From: Mucilaginibacter ginsenosidivorans
GTDB taxonomy: Bacteria > Bacteroidota > Bacteroidia > Sphingobacteriales > Sphingobacteriaceae
NCBI RefSeq assembly: GCF_007971025.1
Contig: NZ_CP042436.1
Location: forward strand, 4,588,001 to 4,652,000
Length of the DNA: 64,000 nt
Direction: 5' to 3'
The stretch's first letter is position 1. Each line of letters begins with the position of its first letter. A program made the translations under genes and the position numbers. Shown here piece after piece: positions 26,734-36,242 of this stretch. The notes beneath the pieces were generated by a model. It ran no database searches. It was not told the origin of the DNA and saw only the letters and a list, made by a program, of their open reading frames with translations.

Positions 26734-28905
26734 CTACACATTAGTCAGATCAAAAGGCAATTTTCTTACGCGTTTACCCGTCAGCGCGAAAACAGCATTG
26801 CACAGTGCCGGTGCCAAAGGAGGTAAGCCAGGTTCGCCAACACCTTTAATGACCGGGCCGCCATCGGCAAGTATGTGTACTTCTATTTCCGGCATTTCGT
26901 CTATCCTCAACATACGGTTATTATGAAAGTTTGACTGTACTGCCTTTCCATTCTGGAAGGTTATCGCATCTTTTGTGGCAGCAGTAAGAGCCATCACAAT
27001 GCCCCCCTCAACCTGCGATCTTACATTCTCGGGGTTAACCACGGTGCCGAGATCGATCACCGAATATATCTTGTCTACTTTTACAGAGTTGTTCTTCCCC
27101 CTTGATACCTCGACTACGTGGCCGCACAATCCAGCGAAAAAGTTCCATTGGGCCACTCCCCGGGCCTTTCCTGCTGGTAACGGTGCATCCCAATGCGAAA
27201 CCTCTTTAAGCTTCATCAACACCTTTTTGCTGTCTGATGGCTTATTAAGCATGCCCAATCTGAAGGCCATTGGGTCTTTACCGGCTGCAGCCGCCATTTC
27301 ATCAATAAAACTTTCGTGCGCAAAGGACACAGTAGATGCAGTAACCGAGCGCCACCAGGTTAAAGGCAGATGAATTTCGGAATAGACATAAGCATTCCTT
27401 ACATTCGGTATTTCATAAGGTTGGATGCTGATCCCTTCCACCATATCCTCGTCAACCTTGGTTTTATCGAATTTGTCCATTATAGTAGCATTAATGGACG
27501 GGGAAACTACCTTATGCTGAAAAGCAACAGCTTTCCCGTCGCCGGATAATCCGCCTTTCATGGCCGAAAAAGTCGCCGGCCGGAACGGTCCCAGCGATGT
27601 GTCATCTTCGCGGGTCCAGATCAGCTTGACAGGTTTATTTACTGCCTTGGCGATAGATGCCGCTTCAACAGCGAAATCCTGCGATATGCGCCGGCCGAAG
27701 CCGCCGCCGTTGAACAGCATATTTACTTTTACGTTTTCTTTAGGGATGGATAGGGCCTTTGCTATCTCATCGCGTGTCCATGCTGCGCCCTGCGATGATA
27801 CCCACACCTCCATTTTGCCGTCCTTCCATTCAGCCGTACAATTCATGGGCTCCATCGGCGAATGGGAAACAAACGGGGTCTCGTACAAAGCCTCAATTTT
27901 TTTTGCGGCATGGGCATAACCCGCATCAAAATCGCCATCCTTATGTGCGGTAAGCCCTTCAGTTTTTGAAAGCTCGCGAAGGCTCTGTTCGTAATCTTTC
28001 GAATTGAATTTATCAAGACCCTGGTTATCCCAGGTCACTTTTAGTGCTTTCCTGCCCTGTAATGCCGCCCAGTAGTTATCGGCGATCACTGCAAGGCCCA
28101 TATAGTGGTTTTTGAAAAATATACGATCTGTTTTAACTACCTGCGTTACCCCTTTTATTTTAAATGTGTCGCTATCGTCGAAACTCACAAGCTTACTGCC
28201 TAACACCGGGCAGCGTTCGATAGATGCGTAGACCATCCCCGGCACATCAGCATCTATACCAAAAACGGCCTTCCCTTTCACCTTCAGGGGAATATCGTTC
28301 CGGGGTGATGATTTGCCAAGTATCCTGAAATCTTTAGGATCCTTTAGTGCCGGTTTTTTTGGCACGGGCAGTTTAGAAGCCCTTTCGGCAAGCTCACCAT
28401 AGCCGATGCTTTTACCCGAAGGTTTATGATGAACCATCGCATTTGCTGCATAGCACTCCGCTACGGGAACTCCCCATTTATCACTGGCAGCCTTTACCAG
28501 CATTTCTTTTGCCGCTGCTCCTGCCGTACGCAGGGGCAAATAGTTTGTATTGACCGAAGAGCTTCCCCCTGTCATTTGCTGGTCGTCCGGAAATTTGGCT
28601 TCACCTGAAGTTGATTTAACGGTCACCTGGTCCAGGGACACCTCCAGTTCCTCGGCGATCAAAGCCGGTACCGATTGATACGTACCCTGCCCCATCTCGG
28701 CCTTGGGGTTCATCAGGGTTATCTTCCCCGATCTGTCGATAATAATATAAGGTGTGAACTCCGACCCGGCGTCAACGCTGCTCATGTTCACCAGTTCGCC
28801 AAGCTTTGTTTCTTTTAATAAGGCGTACCCTAACACCAGGGCGCCGCCTGCAATGCCCGAGATCGTTATAAATTTCCTGCGGTTTATCTTTGTTTTTTCT
28901 TCCAT
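26734..28905 (-). CDS. Molybdopterin-binding oxidoreductase subunit, isoquinoline 1-oxidoreductase beta-like
   Basis: 723 aa large subunit of the xanthine-oxidase family. It begins with a Tat-like signal, NRRKFITISGIAGGALVLGY, so the holoenzyme should be exported folded to the periplasm. Motifs for the Mo-cofactor domain: MGQGTYQSVPALIAEEL, FNGGGFGRRISQDF and GVGEPGLPPLAPA, the last containing the catalytic Glu region. The small Fe-S subunit gene lies 12 nt upstream. Family members hydroxylate N-heterocycles or oxidise aldehydes and pass electrons to a membrane cytochrome; no cytochrome gene is adjacent. Substrate unknown. Confidence 0.92.
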   Translation of the reverse strand: MEEKTKINRRKFITISGIAGGALVLGYALLKETKLGELVNMSSVDAGSEFTPYIIIDRSGKITLMNPKAEMGQGTYQSVPALIAEELEVSLDQVTVKSTSGEAKFPDDQQMTGGSSSVNTNYLPLRTAGAAAKEMLVKAASDKWGVPVAECYAANAMVHHKPSGKSIGYGELAERASKLPVPKKPALKDPKDFRILGKSSPRNDIPLKVKGKAVFGIDADVPGMVYASIERCPVLGSKLVSFDDSDTFKIKGVTQVVKTDRIFFKNHYMGLAVIADNYWAALQGRKALKVTWDNQGLDKFNSKDYEQSLRELSKTEGLTAHKDGDFDAGYAHAAKKIEALYETPFVSHSPMEPMNCTAEWKDGKMEVWVSSQGAAWTRDEIAKALSIPKENVKVNMLFNGGGFGRRISQDFAVEAASIAKAVNKPVKLIWTREDDTSLGPFRPATFSAMKGGLSGDGKAVAFQHKVVSPSINATIMDKFDKTKVDEDMVEGISIQPYEIPNVRNAYVYSEIHLPLTWWRSVTASTVSFAHESFIDEMAAAAGKDPMAFRLGMLNKPSDSKKVLMKLKEVSHWDAPLPAGKARGVAQWNFFAGLCGHVVEVSRGKNNSVKVDKIYSVIDLGTVVNPENVRSQVEGGIVMALTAATKDAITFQNGKAVQSNFHNNRMLRIDEMPEIEVHILADGGPVIKGVGEPGLPPLAPALCNAVFALTGKRVRKLPFDLTNV

Positions 28906-28917
28906 GGTGACCTCCGG

Positions 28918-29406
28918 TTATTTGGCTTCAGCTAAATTATTTTGCTTACCCGCGTTTCCCGCGGCCTGGTGAACGGCTTTACGAATACGCTGGTAAGTGC
29001 CGCACCGGCAAATATTACCCGACATTGCAACATCAATGTCGGCATCGCTTGGGTTGGGGTTCTTCGCAAGGAGCGTTACCGCCGACATGATCTGCCCCGA
29101 CTGGCAATAGCCACACTGCGGCACCTGCTGATCGATCCACGCTTTTTGTATAGGATGGTCGCCTGTTTCGGATATACCTTCGATGGTGGTTATTTTTTTA
29201 CCGTCGGCTATAGATACCGGGATGCTGCATGACCGTGTTGGGTCGCCGTCGAGGTGGATTGTACAAGCGCCGCACTGCGCTATCCCGCAGCCAAATTTTG
29301 TTCCCTTAAGGCCTATGACGTCCCGTATTACCCAAAGCAGGGGCATTTGAGGATCGACGTCAACGGTATGGGATTGGCCATTAATAATTAGTGTGTGATC
29401 AGCCAT
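28918..29406 (-). CDS. [2Fe-2S] subunit of the molybdoenzyme, isoquinoline 1-oxidoreductase alpha-like
   Basis: 162 aa. An N-terminal plant-type ferredoxin cluster (CGIAQCGACTIHLDG) and a C-terminal second cluster domain (QCGYCQSGQIM, GNICRCGTYQRIRKA) are both complete, with the expected Cys residues. It transfers electrons from the Mo site of the large subunit. The gene precedes the large-subunit gene by 12 nt. It has no export signal of its own; co-export with the Tat-tagged large subunit is the usual arrangement (inference). Confidence 0.94.
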   Translation of the reverse strand: MADHTLIINGQSHTVDVDPQMPLLWVIRDVIGLKGTKFGCGIAQCGACTIHLDGDPTRSCSIPVSIADGKKITTIEGISETGDHPIQKAWIDQQVPQCGYCQSGQIMSAVTLLAKNPNPSDADIDVAMSGNICRCGTYQRIRKAVHQAAGNAGKQNNLAEAK

Positions 29407-29563
29407 GAGGTTGTGATTGAGTATATAAAGCTACTTAATTACTCTAAATAAACAATACATCAAAAAAGCTTAAACCGGCTAAATTTCCAGGGTTATAATT
29501 TCGTTATCATCCTGATAAGCTTGGTTATTTTCATTAATTTACCGGCAAATATCCGATCATCCT

Positions 29564-30337
29564 ATGACAGAGACGCCTCTTATCCAAATACGCAATCTTT
29601 CCAAATCCTATGGCCAGAAACAGGTATTAAAAAACCTTTCCCTCGATATTTACCCTGGGCAGGTTATCGGGTACATAGGGCCCAACGGCGCCGGAAAATC
29701 GACCACCGTAAAAATTCTGACAGGTCTTATTCCTGATTTTGAGGGCGAAGTGCTGGTCGAGGGTATCAGCATGGCAAAGGACCCGCTGGCCATCAAAAAG
29801 CTTTTTGGCTACGTGCCCGAGAACGCCGAGATATACGACGTGCTTACGCCAATGGAATATCTTGATTTTATTGGCAAGTTGTATGGCATGGAAGAAAATG
29901 CGCTTCAGGAAAGAGCGCGGAAATTACTTGCCGCGTTTGGGTTAGGTGTTAACGCTGATGACAGGATGGATACCTTTTCAAAGGGGATGAAACAAAAGGT
30001 GCTGCTTATTGCAGGCATTATCCACAACCCAAGGATCATTATACTGGACGAACCGCTGTCCGGGCTGGATGCAAATGCTGTCATCATGATCAAAGAATTG
30101 ATCACGCGGCTTTCAAAGGAAGGTAAAACGATATTTTATTGTTCGCATATGATGGACGTGGTTGAAAAAGTATCGGACAGGATATTATTGATCAACAAAG
30201 GCGAGATAATTGCCGACGGGACGTTTGAATCCCTTAAACAAAATCATAGCGATACGCTGGAACGCATATTCTCTAAACTGACGGGCCGCGAAGATACTTC
30301 AAGTGAAACAGATGCGATCATTAATGCTTTTGACTGA
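29564..30337 (+). CDS. ABC transporter ATP-binding protein
   Basis: 257 aa nucleotide-binding subunit: Walker A GPNGAGKST, Q-loop region FGYVPENAEIYD, an unusual signature FSKGMKQKV, and Walker B IIILDEPLSGLD. The signature form and length match ABC-2-type exporter ATPases. The permease gene follows 6 nt after the stop, and a phosphopantetheinyl transferase gene follows the permease. Cargo is unknown. Confidence 0.95.
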   Translation: MTETPLIQIRNLSKSYGQKQVLKNLSLDIYPGQVIGYIGPNGAGKSTTVKILTGLIPDFEGEVLVEGISMAKDPLAIKKLFGYVPENAEIYDVLTPMEYLDFIGKLYGMEENALQERARKLLAAFGLGVNADDRMDTFSKGMKQKVLLIAGIIHNPRIIILDEPLSGLDANAVIMIKELITRLSKEGKTIFYCSHMMDVVEKVSDRILLINKGEIIADGTFESLKQNHSDTLERIFSKLTGREDTSSETDAIINAFD

Positions 30338-30343
30338 CCTGTT

Positions 30344-32038
30344 ATGATAGACAAAATATTCCTGCGTTTTATAACATTCCTTAACCCGGTGCTGGTTCGC
30401 ACAGGTGTTGATACCTACCAGTTGAACGAGATATTGCGCATCAAACTGCTAATCGACAACCGCAGGCCCAGGACGGCGTTCGCAGCACGAAAGAATGCAA
30501 AAAACAAGGTGCAATCGCCCTGGATGGTTGGTTTTTTCACCGTTTTAATGGGTTTCCTTATTGGCCTGGTGCTCTTTATCAATAAAGCGCCTTATGTCGG
30601 GCAGACGCTCTATTTCAGCGCGTTTATGGTATTCATGGCTCTTACACTTATCTCTGATTTCACCACCGTTTTGGTCGATTCACGCGATCAGTATATTATT
30701 GCGCCGCGCCCGGTAAATGATCGTACGGTAACCGTTGCGCGTATTTTGCATATCAGTATTTATGTTCTTCGCCTCGCACTTTTACAGGGCGCACCGGGTT
30801 TGGTGATGATAGGCTTTATCGACGGCCCGCTGGCTATCCCGGTATTTTTATTACAGATATTGGAGGCAACATTTCTTGCCATCTTCATTGTCAATATTGT
30901 ATACCTGGTGATCATGAAGTTTGTAAGCCCGCAAAGGTTCAAGGACATTATCACTTATATCCAGATCGGGTTCACTATAGTTATATTCGGTGCATATTAC
31001 CTGCTGCCCAGGTTGATAGATGTTTCGAAAATTGAAAATGTTAATATCCTGGGCCATTGGTTTTCCTATATTCTCCCGCCTGTCTGGATAACTGCATTGA
31101 ATGAATTGCTGTTCCATCATGTACGTGCGGATATCATCACGAGTTTGCTTGCCATCGCGGGGCTCGTCGTCCCGGTATTCGGCCTTTGGCTGGTGGCCAA
31201 AGTTTTGGCCCCAGGCTTTAACCGCCGCCTTGCTATTATCGCCACTTCCGACGGCAACAGCGCTTCGCCGGCTGCGATAAAAAAAGAAAAGAGGTCGGGG
31301 GTATTGGACAGGATCGCAAGCCTGGTCGCAGCCGACCCTGTTGAGAATGCAGGCTTTAAGATAACCTGGAAACTCTCTACCCGCACCCGCGAATTCAAAA
31401 TGAAAGTTTACCCGGCATTCGGCTATATTCCCATTTATTTCGTTTATTTCACCTTTAACGGCAAAGGGCAAGACCTTGCTGAACGCTGGGAAAACTTAAG
31501 AAACGGGCACAATTATATCATACTGATCTACCTTTGCACTTTCATACTTTCGGCTATCCTGACCAACATATCGATGTCGGAGAAATACAAATCGGCCTGG
31601 GTATATTATTCTACTCCTATAAGCCAGCCGGGAAAGATACTTTCGGGCATGTATAAGGCTATACTAACTATTTACTTTTTACCGTATTGCCTTGTATTGG
31701 CAATAATTATTGTAGCTATTTGGGGCCCCGGGGCCATTAACGATATTATCCTGGCTATGCTCATCAGCAGCATCTACGGTGTGCTGATGGCGCTATTTAT
31801 GGTAAAAGGCCTCCCATTCTCGAAACCGGTGATCGTAAAACAGGGGGGCGGCCGTTTTATTGCTTCACTACTGGTCGTAACCTTTCTCGGCGGTATCGGC
31901 TTTGGGCATTACTACCTGATGAAGTGGGAAAACGTGATCTGGATACTCTGCATACTGTTTGCTTTTATAGCCTGGCTTATGTTGCATTATTACAAAAAAA
32001 CAAGCTGGGAAAATTTGGAAATGGCTGATGACCTGTAG
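30344..32038 (+). CDS. ABC transporter permease
   Basis: 564 aa polytopic membrane protein. Helices include MVGFFTVLMGFLIGLVLFI, VFMALTLISDFTTVLV, ITSLLAIAGLVVPVFGLWLV, IILIYLCTFILSAILTNI and a cluster at the C-terminus ending WILCILFAFIAWLML. The soluble loop at about 290-350 is unusually long. It forms the exporter with the ATPase gene 6 nt upstream. Bacteroidota proteins of this size occur as full-length permeases in such pairs; the substrate is not predictable from sequence. Confidence 0.88.
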   Translation: MIDKIFLRFITFLNPVLVRTGVDTYQLNEILRIKLLIDNRRPRTAFAARKNAKNKVQSPWMVGFFTVLMGFLIGLVLFINKAPYVGQTLYFSAFMVFMALTLISDFTTVLVDSRDQYIIAPRPVNDRTVTVARILHISIYVLRLALLQGAPGLVMIGFIDGPLAIPVFLLQILEATFLAIFIVNIVYLVIMKFVSPQRFKDIITYIQIGFTIVIFGAYYLLPRLIDVSKIENVNILGHWFSYILPPVWITALNELLFHHVRADIITSLLAIAGLVVPVFGLWLVAKVLAPGFNRRLAIIATSDGNSASPAAIKKEKRSGVLDRIASLVAADPVENAGFKITWKLSTRTREFKMKVYPAFGYIPIYFVYFTFNGKGQDLAERWENLRNGHNYIILIYLCTFILSAILTNISMSEKYKSAWVYYSTPISQPGKILSGMYKAILTIYFLPYCLVLAIIIVAIWGPGAINDIILAMLISSIYGVLMALFMVKGLPFSKPVIVKQGGGRFIASLLVVTFLGGIGFGHYYLMKWENVIWILCILFAFIAWLMLHYYKKTSWENLEMADDL

Positions 32039-32050
32039 GCTGAATTAAGG

Positions 32051-32680
32051 ATGCTAACTTGCTGTTATGCCCATATCGACCGCCAATGGAGCGAGCAGGA
32101 GCTTGCTGAGAAGTTGCTCTTGCTTCCTCAGAATATGCGTGCCGAAGCATCAAAAAAAAGGGTATGGACAGACAAGCAACTTTACATCGCGGGGAAACTG
32201 TTGCTGGCGAAGCTGCTGCAACAATTCGACATCCATTTCTCATTAGGCGATGTAAAATATAGTTCCTATCATCGGCCATATTTTGACCACGGCATTGATT
32301 TTAACATAGCTCACTCAGGCAATTTTGCCATTTGCTGCGGAACGGCCACCGGCAAGGTTGGTGTCGATATCGAGCAGATCAAACCGACTGACCTGAGTGA
32401 GTATACCGACTACTTTACTTACGCCGAACGGGAGGTCATCCGGAGTTACCCCGATATCATGAGGGGCTTTTACGACTTCTGGACCCGAAAGGAAGCTTTA
32501 TTAAAGGCCGTAGGTACTGGCTTTAATATACCGTTTTCGTCTGTTGATGTGACGGGCGATGTGGTTGAATATGCCAACATGACCTATCACATCCAAAAAT
32601 TGAACATTGATACAGGTTATCCATGCCATATCGCAACAACAAGCCCGTCCAGTGTTATATTACTGGCTGTCAACCTGTAA
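32051..32680 (+). CDS. 4'-phosphopantetheinyl transferase superfamily protein
   Basis: 209 aa Sfp-type enzyme that moves phosphopantetheine from CoA to a carrier-protein Ser. Diagnostic blocks: FNIAHSGNFAICC, VGVDIEQIKP (Mg-binding Asp and Glu) and FWTRKEALLKAVGTGF. It starts 12 nt after the permease stop and is probably the third gene of the ABC operon. The target carrier protein is not encoded nearby, so it may serve fatty-acid or polyketide carriers elsewhere (inference). Confidence 0.92.
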   Translation: MLTCCYAHIDRQWSEQELAEKLLLLPQNMRAEASKKRVWTDKQLYIAGKLLLAKLLQQFDIHFSLGDVKYSSYHRPYFDHGIDFNIAHSGNFAICCGTATGKVGVDIEQIKPTDLSEYTDYFTYAEREVIRSYPDIMRGFYDFWTRKEALLKAVGTGFNIPFSSVDVTGDVVEYANMTYHIQKLNIDTGYPCHIATTSPSSVILLAVNL

Positions 32681-32729
32681 AACATTATCTGTCTTTTTGG
32701 GTTATCAGTATCGTCCAGTCAAACCTTGC

Positions 32730-33224
32730 ATGGAAACTACTCATCAAAAAAAAATACAGTACCTCCCGCTGGCCATCAGCATAATTATAACACTGTTTAT
32801 CGGTTTTGCGGCATCATTTTTTACGCGCCCCGAAATAAGCGGCTGGTTCGTCACTTTAAAAAAGCCTTCATTCAACCCGCCAAACTGGGTATTCGCTCCT
32901 GTTTGGACAACTCTTTATATTCTTATCGGCATTTCAGCATACCTGGTATGGAAGCGGCGCGACGATTCCGGTATATTTAAGGTTACTGCCGCTGTTTACG
33001 TCATCCAACTTATACTGAATTTTTCCTGGTCGCTGGTTTTCTTCAGAATGCACGAACTGTTAGGTGCACTTATTGTCATCAAACTTTTATGGCTGATGAT
33101 ACTGGCTACTATAATTTATTTCGGAAAATTCAGTAAGGTTGCTTCGTGGCTACTTGTTCCCTACCTGCTTTGGGTAAGCTTTGCAACTGTGCTTAACTTT
33201 AGTATTTACCTGCTTAACCGATAA
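32730..33224 (+). CDS. tspO: TspO/MBR family protein
   Basis: 164 aa from ATG 32730, 49 nt after the transferase stop. Five helices with the family pattern: IGFAASFFTRP, WFVTLKKPSFNPPNWVFAPVW with its conserved Trp and Pro residues, SAYLVWKR, LILNFSWSLVFF and YLLWVSFATVLNF. TspO proteins bind tetrapyrroles and cholesterol-like ligands and act in the membrane in porphyrin or stress responses. Whether it is translated from the ABC operon transcript is unclear. Confidence 0.93.
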   Translation: METTHQKKIQYLPLAISIIITLFIGFAASFFTRPEISGWFVTLKKPSFNPPNWVFAPVWTTLYILIGISAYLVWKRRDDSGIFKVTAAVYVIQLILNFSWSLVFFRMHELLGALIVIKLLWLMILATIIYFGKFSKVASWLLVPYLLWVSFATVLNFSIYLLNR

Positions 33225-33276
33225 AAAATATTACTTTTATTTCAACATCGCGACCGGCCTGGTCGTATCCCGAAAT

Positions 33277-33816
33277 ATGAAAAAGTTTTTGTTGTCCGCC
33301 TGCCTGCTTTTATTTTGTGTGAGTATCTCTTTCGCTGATACTGTTACCATCAAACATTTTGCCATTAAGGAAAATCCGTTCGCCCAAAACGAGATTGCCG
33401 TTGTCGCGGTTGACACAGCCAGTAATATCCTGGAAAATATAAATGGTATTTTCTCCTTTACTGTAAACGGCTTTCAGAAAGATCTGCGTTTTGACAAGGG
33501 CACGGCTTTCTACCACGAAAAACTTGACAAGTCAAGTTTTCTATACGTGAAACATGTCGACGAGGCCGGTACACATTCCATACTTTACTACGTTTATAAA
33601 GGCGACCATAAATTGATCCCGGTCCACATTAGCTGGATCGTACTGCTGGCTATCCCGATACTGCTTGTCGTGCTGGGCTATATGTTCAAAAAATTCATCA
33701 TCATAGCCGCCATCATTTTCATCGTATTTATCTATTTCAATTATAACCATAACCTGGGAGCCGGCACGTTTTTCGAAAGCATTATCGATGGGTTGAAGGG
33801 GATGTTCGGTAAGTGA
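33277..33816 (+). CDS. Exported or membrane protein of unknown function
   Basis: 179 aa from ATG 33277. Signal peptide LLSACLLLFCVSISFAD, then an immunoglobulin-like beta domain of about 100 residues (VDTASNILENINGIFSFTVNG..KDLRF), then two C-terminal helices (SWIVLLAIPILLVVLGYMF and IIIAAIIFIVFIYF). The charge pattern places the beta domain outside the cytoplasm. It follows tspO by 52 nt. No family is recognised with confidence. Confidence 0.78.
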   Translation: MKKFLLSACLLLFCVSISFADTVTIKHFAIKENPFAQNEIAVVAVDTASNILENINGIFSFTVNGFQKDLRFDKGTAFYHEKLDKSSFLYVKHVDEAGTHSILYYVYKGDHKLIPVHISWIVLLAIPILLVVLGYMFKKFIIIAAIIFIVFIYFNYNHNLGAGTFFESIIDGLKGMFGK

Positions 33817-33881
33817 GTTTAAAGCGGAAATCCCTGAACGTTACTTTCAAAAATTTAGTAAATCAATTATTCAACTATTGA

Positions 33882-36242
33882 TCAGAACGGCATGCCTACG
33901 CCGAAGTTGAGCTGCATAAAATTATAACTTTCGCCATTGGTGACCTTGTACGTATCTTTGAACGTACCCGAATGGAAAAGTTCGTTACCATGTTTGAGGA
34001 GTACCCATTGATCGGAGCCTGAAAATTCGGGGTCCTTAAATTTAAATGCTGCATCGAGCCGAAATACAAAAAAGGTAAGATCGAACCGTAAGCCGGTTCC
34101 GATAGCCATGGCTGTAGAGGGTAGGATATTGTTCAGCCTGAACTCCTGGTTAGGGAACTGGTCTTGTTTATGCAGCCGCCAAACATTACCCGCATCCACG
34201 AAAAAGGCCCCTTTAAGCGCCGATCCAAAAAAATTATTGGCTATTTTATACCGGTATTCGGCGTTCGCGACGAATTTTATTTCTCCGAATTGGTCGAGGT
34301 AACGTAACCTGCTTCGGAGCTCATTGGCGGCATCGTCAGTCCCGTAGCTTGCCCTGTTAAACTGGCCCGGGCCGAGTGTACGCGGTATCCACGCCCTGAT
34401 ATCGTTAGCGCCGCCCACATAAAAGTTTTTTTCGAATACCAATTGGGAACTGTTGCCATAAGGAACGCCGACACCAGCGTTCATCCGTAAAATAAACTGC
34501 TGCTCGTGGGCAAGATCTTTATAGAACCGAACATCTACTTCCATTTTGGTGTACTGGGCAAAGGTATATCCGAAAATGGTACGCTGTCCGGCGGTATCGC
34601 GGGCGGTGTTGAATATATTGCTGAGCAGCGACAGGGTGTTACCACCAATATCCAGACTTCCCCTGAAATAAATAAAGTTTTGATAGGAATTGAGTTTGTT
34701 CGCATTAAGCTGGTAGGTGTATTGCGAACCCGAAGTAAAAATGGTACGGCCTATGAGATACACGTAAGAGTAATACCCTTTATTCAACAGGGAATCCCTT
34801 GCGCCTTCGTTTATCGTTCCTTTTGAAAATTCGATATCAATCGGCGTTACCGTATGTATCTTACTGGCTGTCTCCGTAAAATCATAGCTGATAGAGTTTA
34901 CAAAACTTTGCCGCTCTACCAAACCCTTTTGAAAGAACAATGAGTAGCTGCTTGCGAAAGTGGTATGCGGCACGCCATATTTTCCCAAAATTGGCAGATT
35001 AAAAGGGAAAAGTATTTGAGGGTAAGTAACACTTGCACCTAGTTTAAACTCCTGGTTTTCGACAGCGCCGCGCACCGTGGAGTTATTGCCATTATCAAAC
35101 AAAGTATTATAATTGAGCTTAACCTGTAAAATGGTAGCCGACTTGAACAGGTTCCTGTCGGTAAACGTATTGCCGATGTTAAAACCGTACCTTCCCCCGT
35201 TGAACAGGAATTCGCCCTCAACTCTGTCCGACATTTGTTTTAAGGGCACCAGGTCTATTCTTTTATTGAGCCGGTTGGTGCTGTCTCCAAGTTTTTCGTA
35301 GGCGGGATTAGGCACATTCCTGAAGACATTTAACTCGGCTAAACGCGATGTCGTTAGTATTTGCCTGTCTAAATTATATAGTTCCCCTTTTTTCTGGAAA
35401 TCATAAATGGTGATGATCCGGGGATTGAATTTGTGCGAATAGTCAATGAACTTGTATTGAGAATCTACCTTCAACGTATCCGCCGGGCCAGTGTTTCTAC
35501 CGCTCGTGTTCGATATCGTTATGGTGGTATTATTGATCCTGTAGGTAGGATGGGCATTTTTTCCCTGTGGGTTATCGATGATCATTTTAACATCGGCAAC
35601 GCTTTTATTAAAAGTGGTGTCGGCATCAAACGTGACGTATTGACGCAGGAAATCGTAGTATCCGTTTCGCTTCATTAAAGTATATATTCCATCCCGATCA
35701 TAAGCCAACGTGTCGGCATCATATCGCCCACCTGGCCTTACATGGCTAAACGAGGAAACATATTGCCGGTAAAGATGTTCTAACTTTTTATCAGCAATGC
35801 TATCGGTATAGCTGCGGAATCTGAACATCGGGCCCTCTGTTGCAGTAAACACCAGTTCGGCGCGTTTATTTTTTACTTTTATGGTATCGGTGACCGTGGC
35901 TTTCAGGTAACCTTTGTTCCTCAAAAATTTCTGAATCTGCTGTTTTGAAAATTCGACCAGCGACGTATCCACGATATTAGGCGGTTCCCCGATATCCTTT
36001 TTCCCGTTTTTGCTGAACCAGTAATACAACCGGAGATTAAATTTATTATTGGGTTGCTGATCCTTATCCACGTAGTTGATCGCAGCTTCTGAAAACTCTT
36101 TATCAACCCCCTTTATCGTTATTTTACGCACAAGCGCCTGGTTATCGTTAAGCCGCCGGGTTAAACTGCAGGCCGAAACCAGAAAGACGAGAAGAATACT
36201 TAATATTGTAAGGCGGTAACCTTTTGTACTATATGCTTTCAA
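33882..36242 (-). CDS. tamL: BamA/TamA-type outer-membrane lipoprotein (TamL-like)
   Basis: 786 aa. A lipoprotein signal (LVFLVSACSLTRRL) is followed by POTRA-like domains (about 30-300, e.g. KGVDKEFSEAAINY, FLRNKGYLKATVTD) and a C-terminal surface-antigen barrel (FNGGRYGFNIGNTFTDRNLF ... NFMQLNFGVGMPF ending in Phe). This lipidated form of the Omp85 family is typical of Bacteroidota and takes part in outer-membrane protein or envelope biogenesis together with TamB (not in the window). The only plausible start is TTG at 36242, which makes the gene overlap the divergent methyltransferase by 10 bp. The symbol is by architecture. Confidence 0.9.
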   Translation of the reverse strand: MKAYSTKGYRLTILSILLVFLVSACSLTRRLNDNQALVRKITIKGVDKEFSEAAINYVDKDQQPNNKFNLRLYYWFSKNGKKDIGEPPNIVDTSLVEFSKQQIQKFLRNKGYLKATVTDTIKVKNKRAELVFTATEGPMFRFRSYTDSIADKKLEHLYRQYVSSFSHVRPGGRYDADTLAYDRDGIYTLMKRNGYYDFLRQYVTFDADTTFNKSVADVKMIIDNPQGKNAHPTYRINNTTITISNTSGRNTGPADTLKVDSQYKFIDYSHKFNPRIITIYDFQKKGELYNLDRQILTTSRLAELNVFRNVPNPAYEKLGDSTNRLNKRIDLVPLKQMSDRVEGEFLFNGGRYGFNIGNTFTDRNLFKSATILQVKLNYNTLFDNGNNSTVRGAVENQEFKLGASVTYPQILFPFNLPILGKYGVPHTTFASSYSLFFQKGLVERQSFVNSISYDFTETASKIHTVTPIDIEFSKGTINEGARDSLLNKGYYSYVYLIGRTIFTSGSQYTYQLNANKLNSYQNFIYFRGSLDIGGNTLSLLSNIFNTARDTAGQRTIFGYTFAQYTKMEVDVRFYKDLAHEQQFILRMNAGVGVPYGNSSQLVFEKNFYVGGANDIRAWIPRTLGPGQFNRASYGTDDAANELRSRLRYLDQFGEIKFVANAEYRYKIANNFFGSALKGAFFVDAGNVWRLHKQDQFPNQEFRLNNILPSTAMAIGTGLRFDLTFFVFRLDAAFKFKDPEFSGSDQWVLLKHGNELFHSGTFKDTYKVTNGESYNFMQLNFGVGMPF

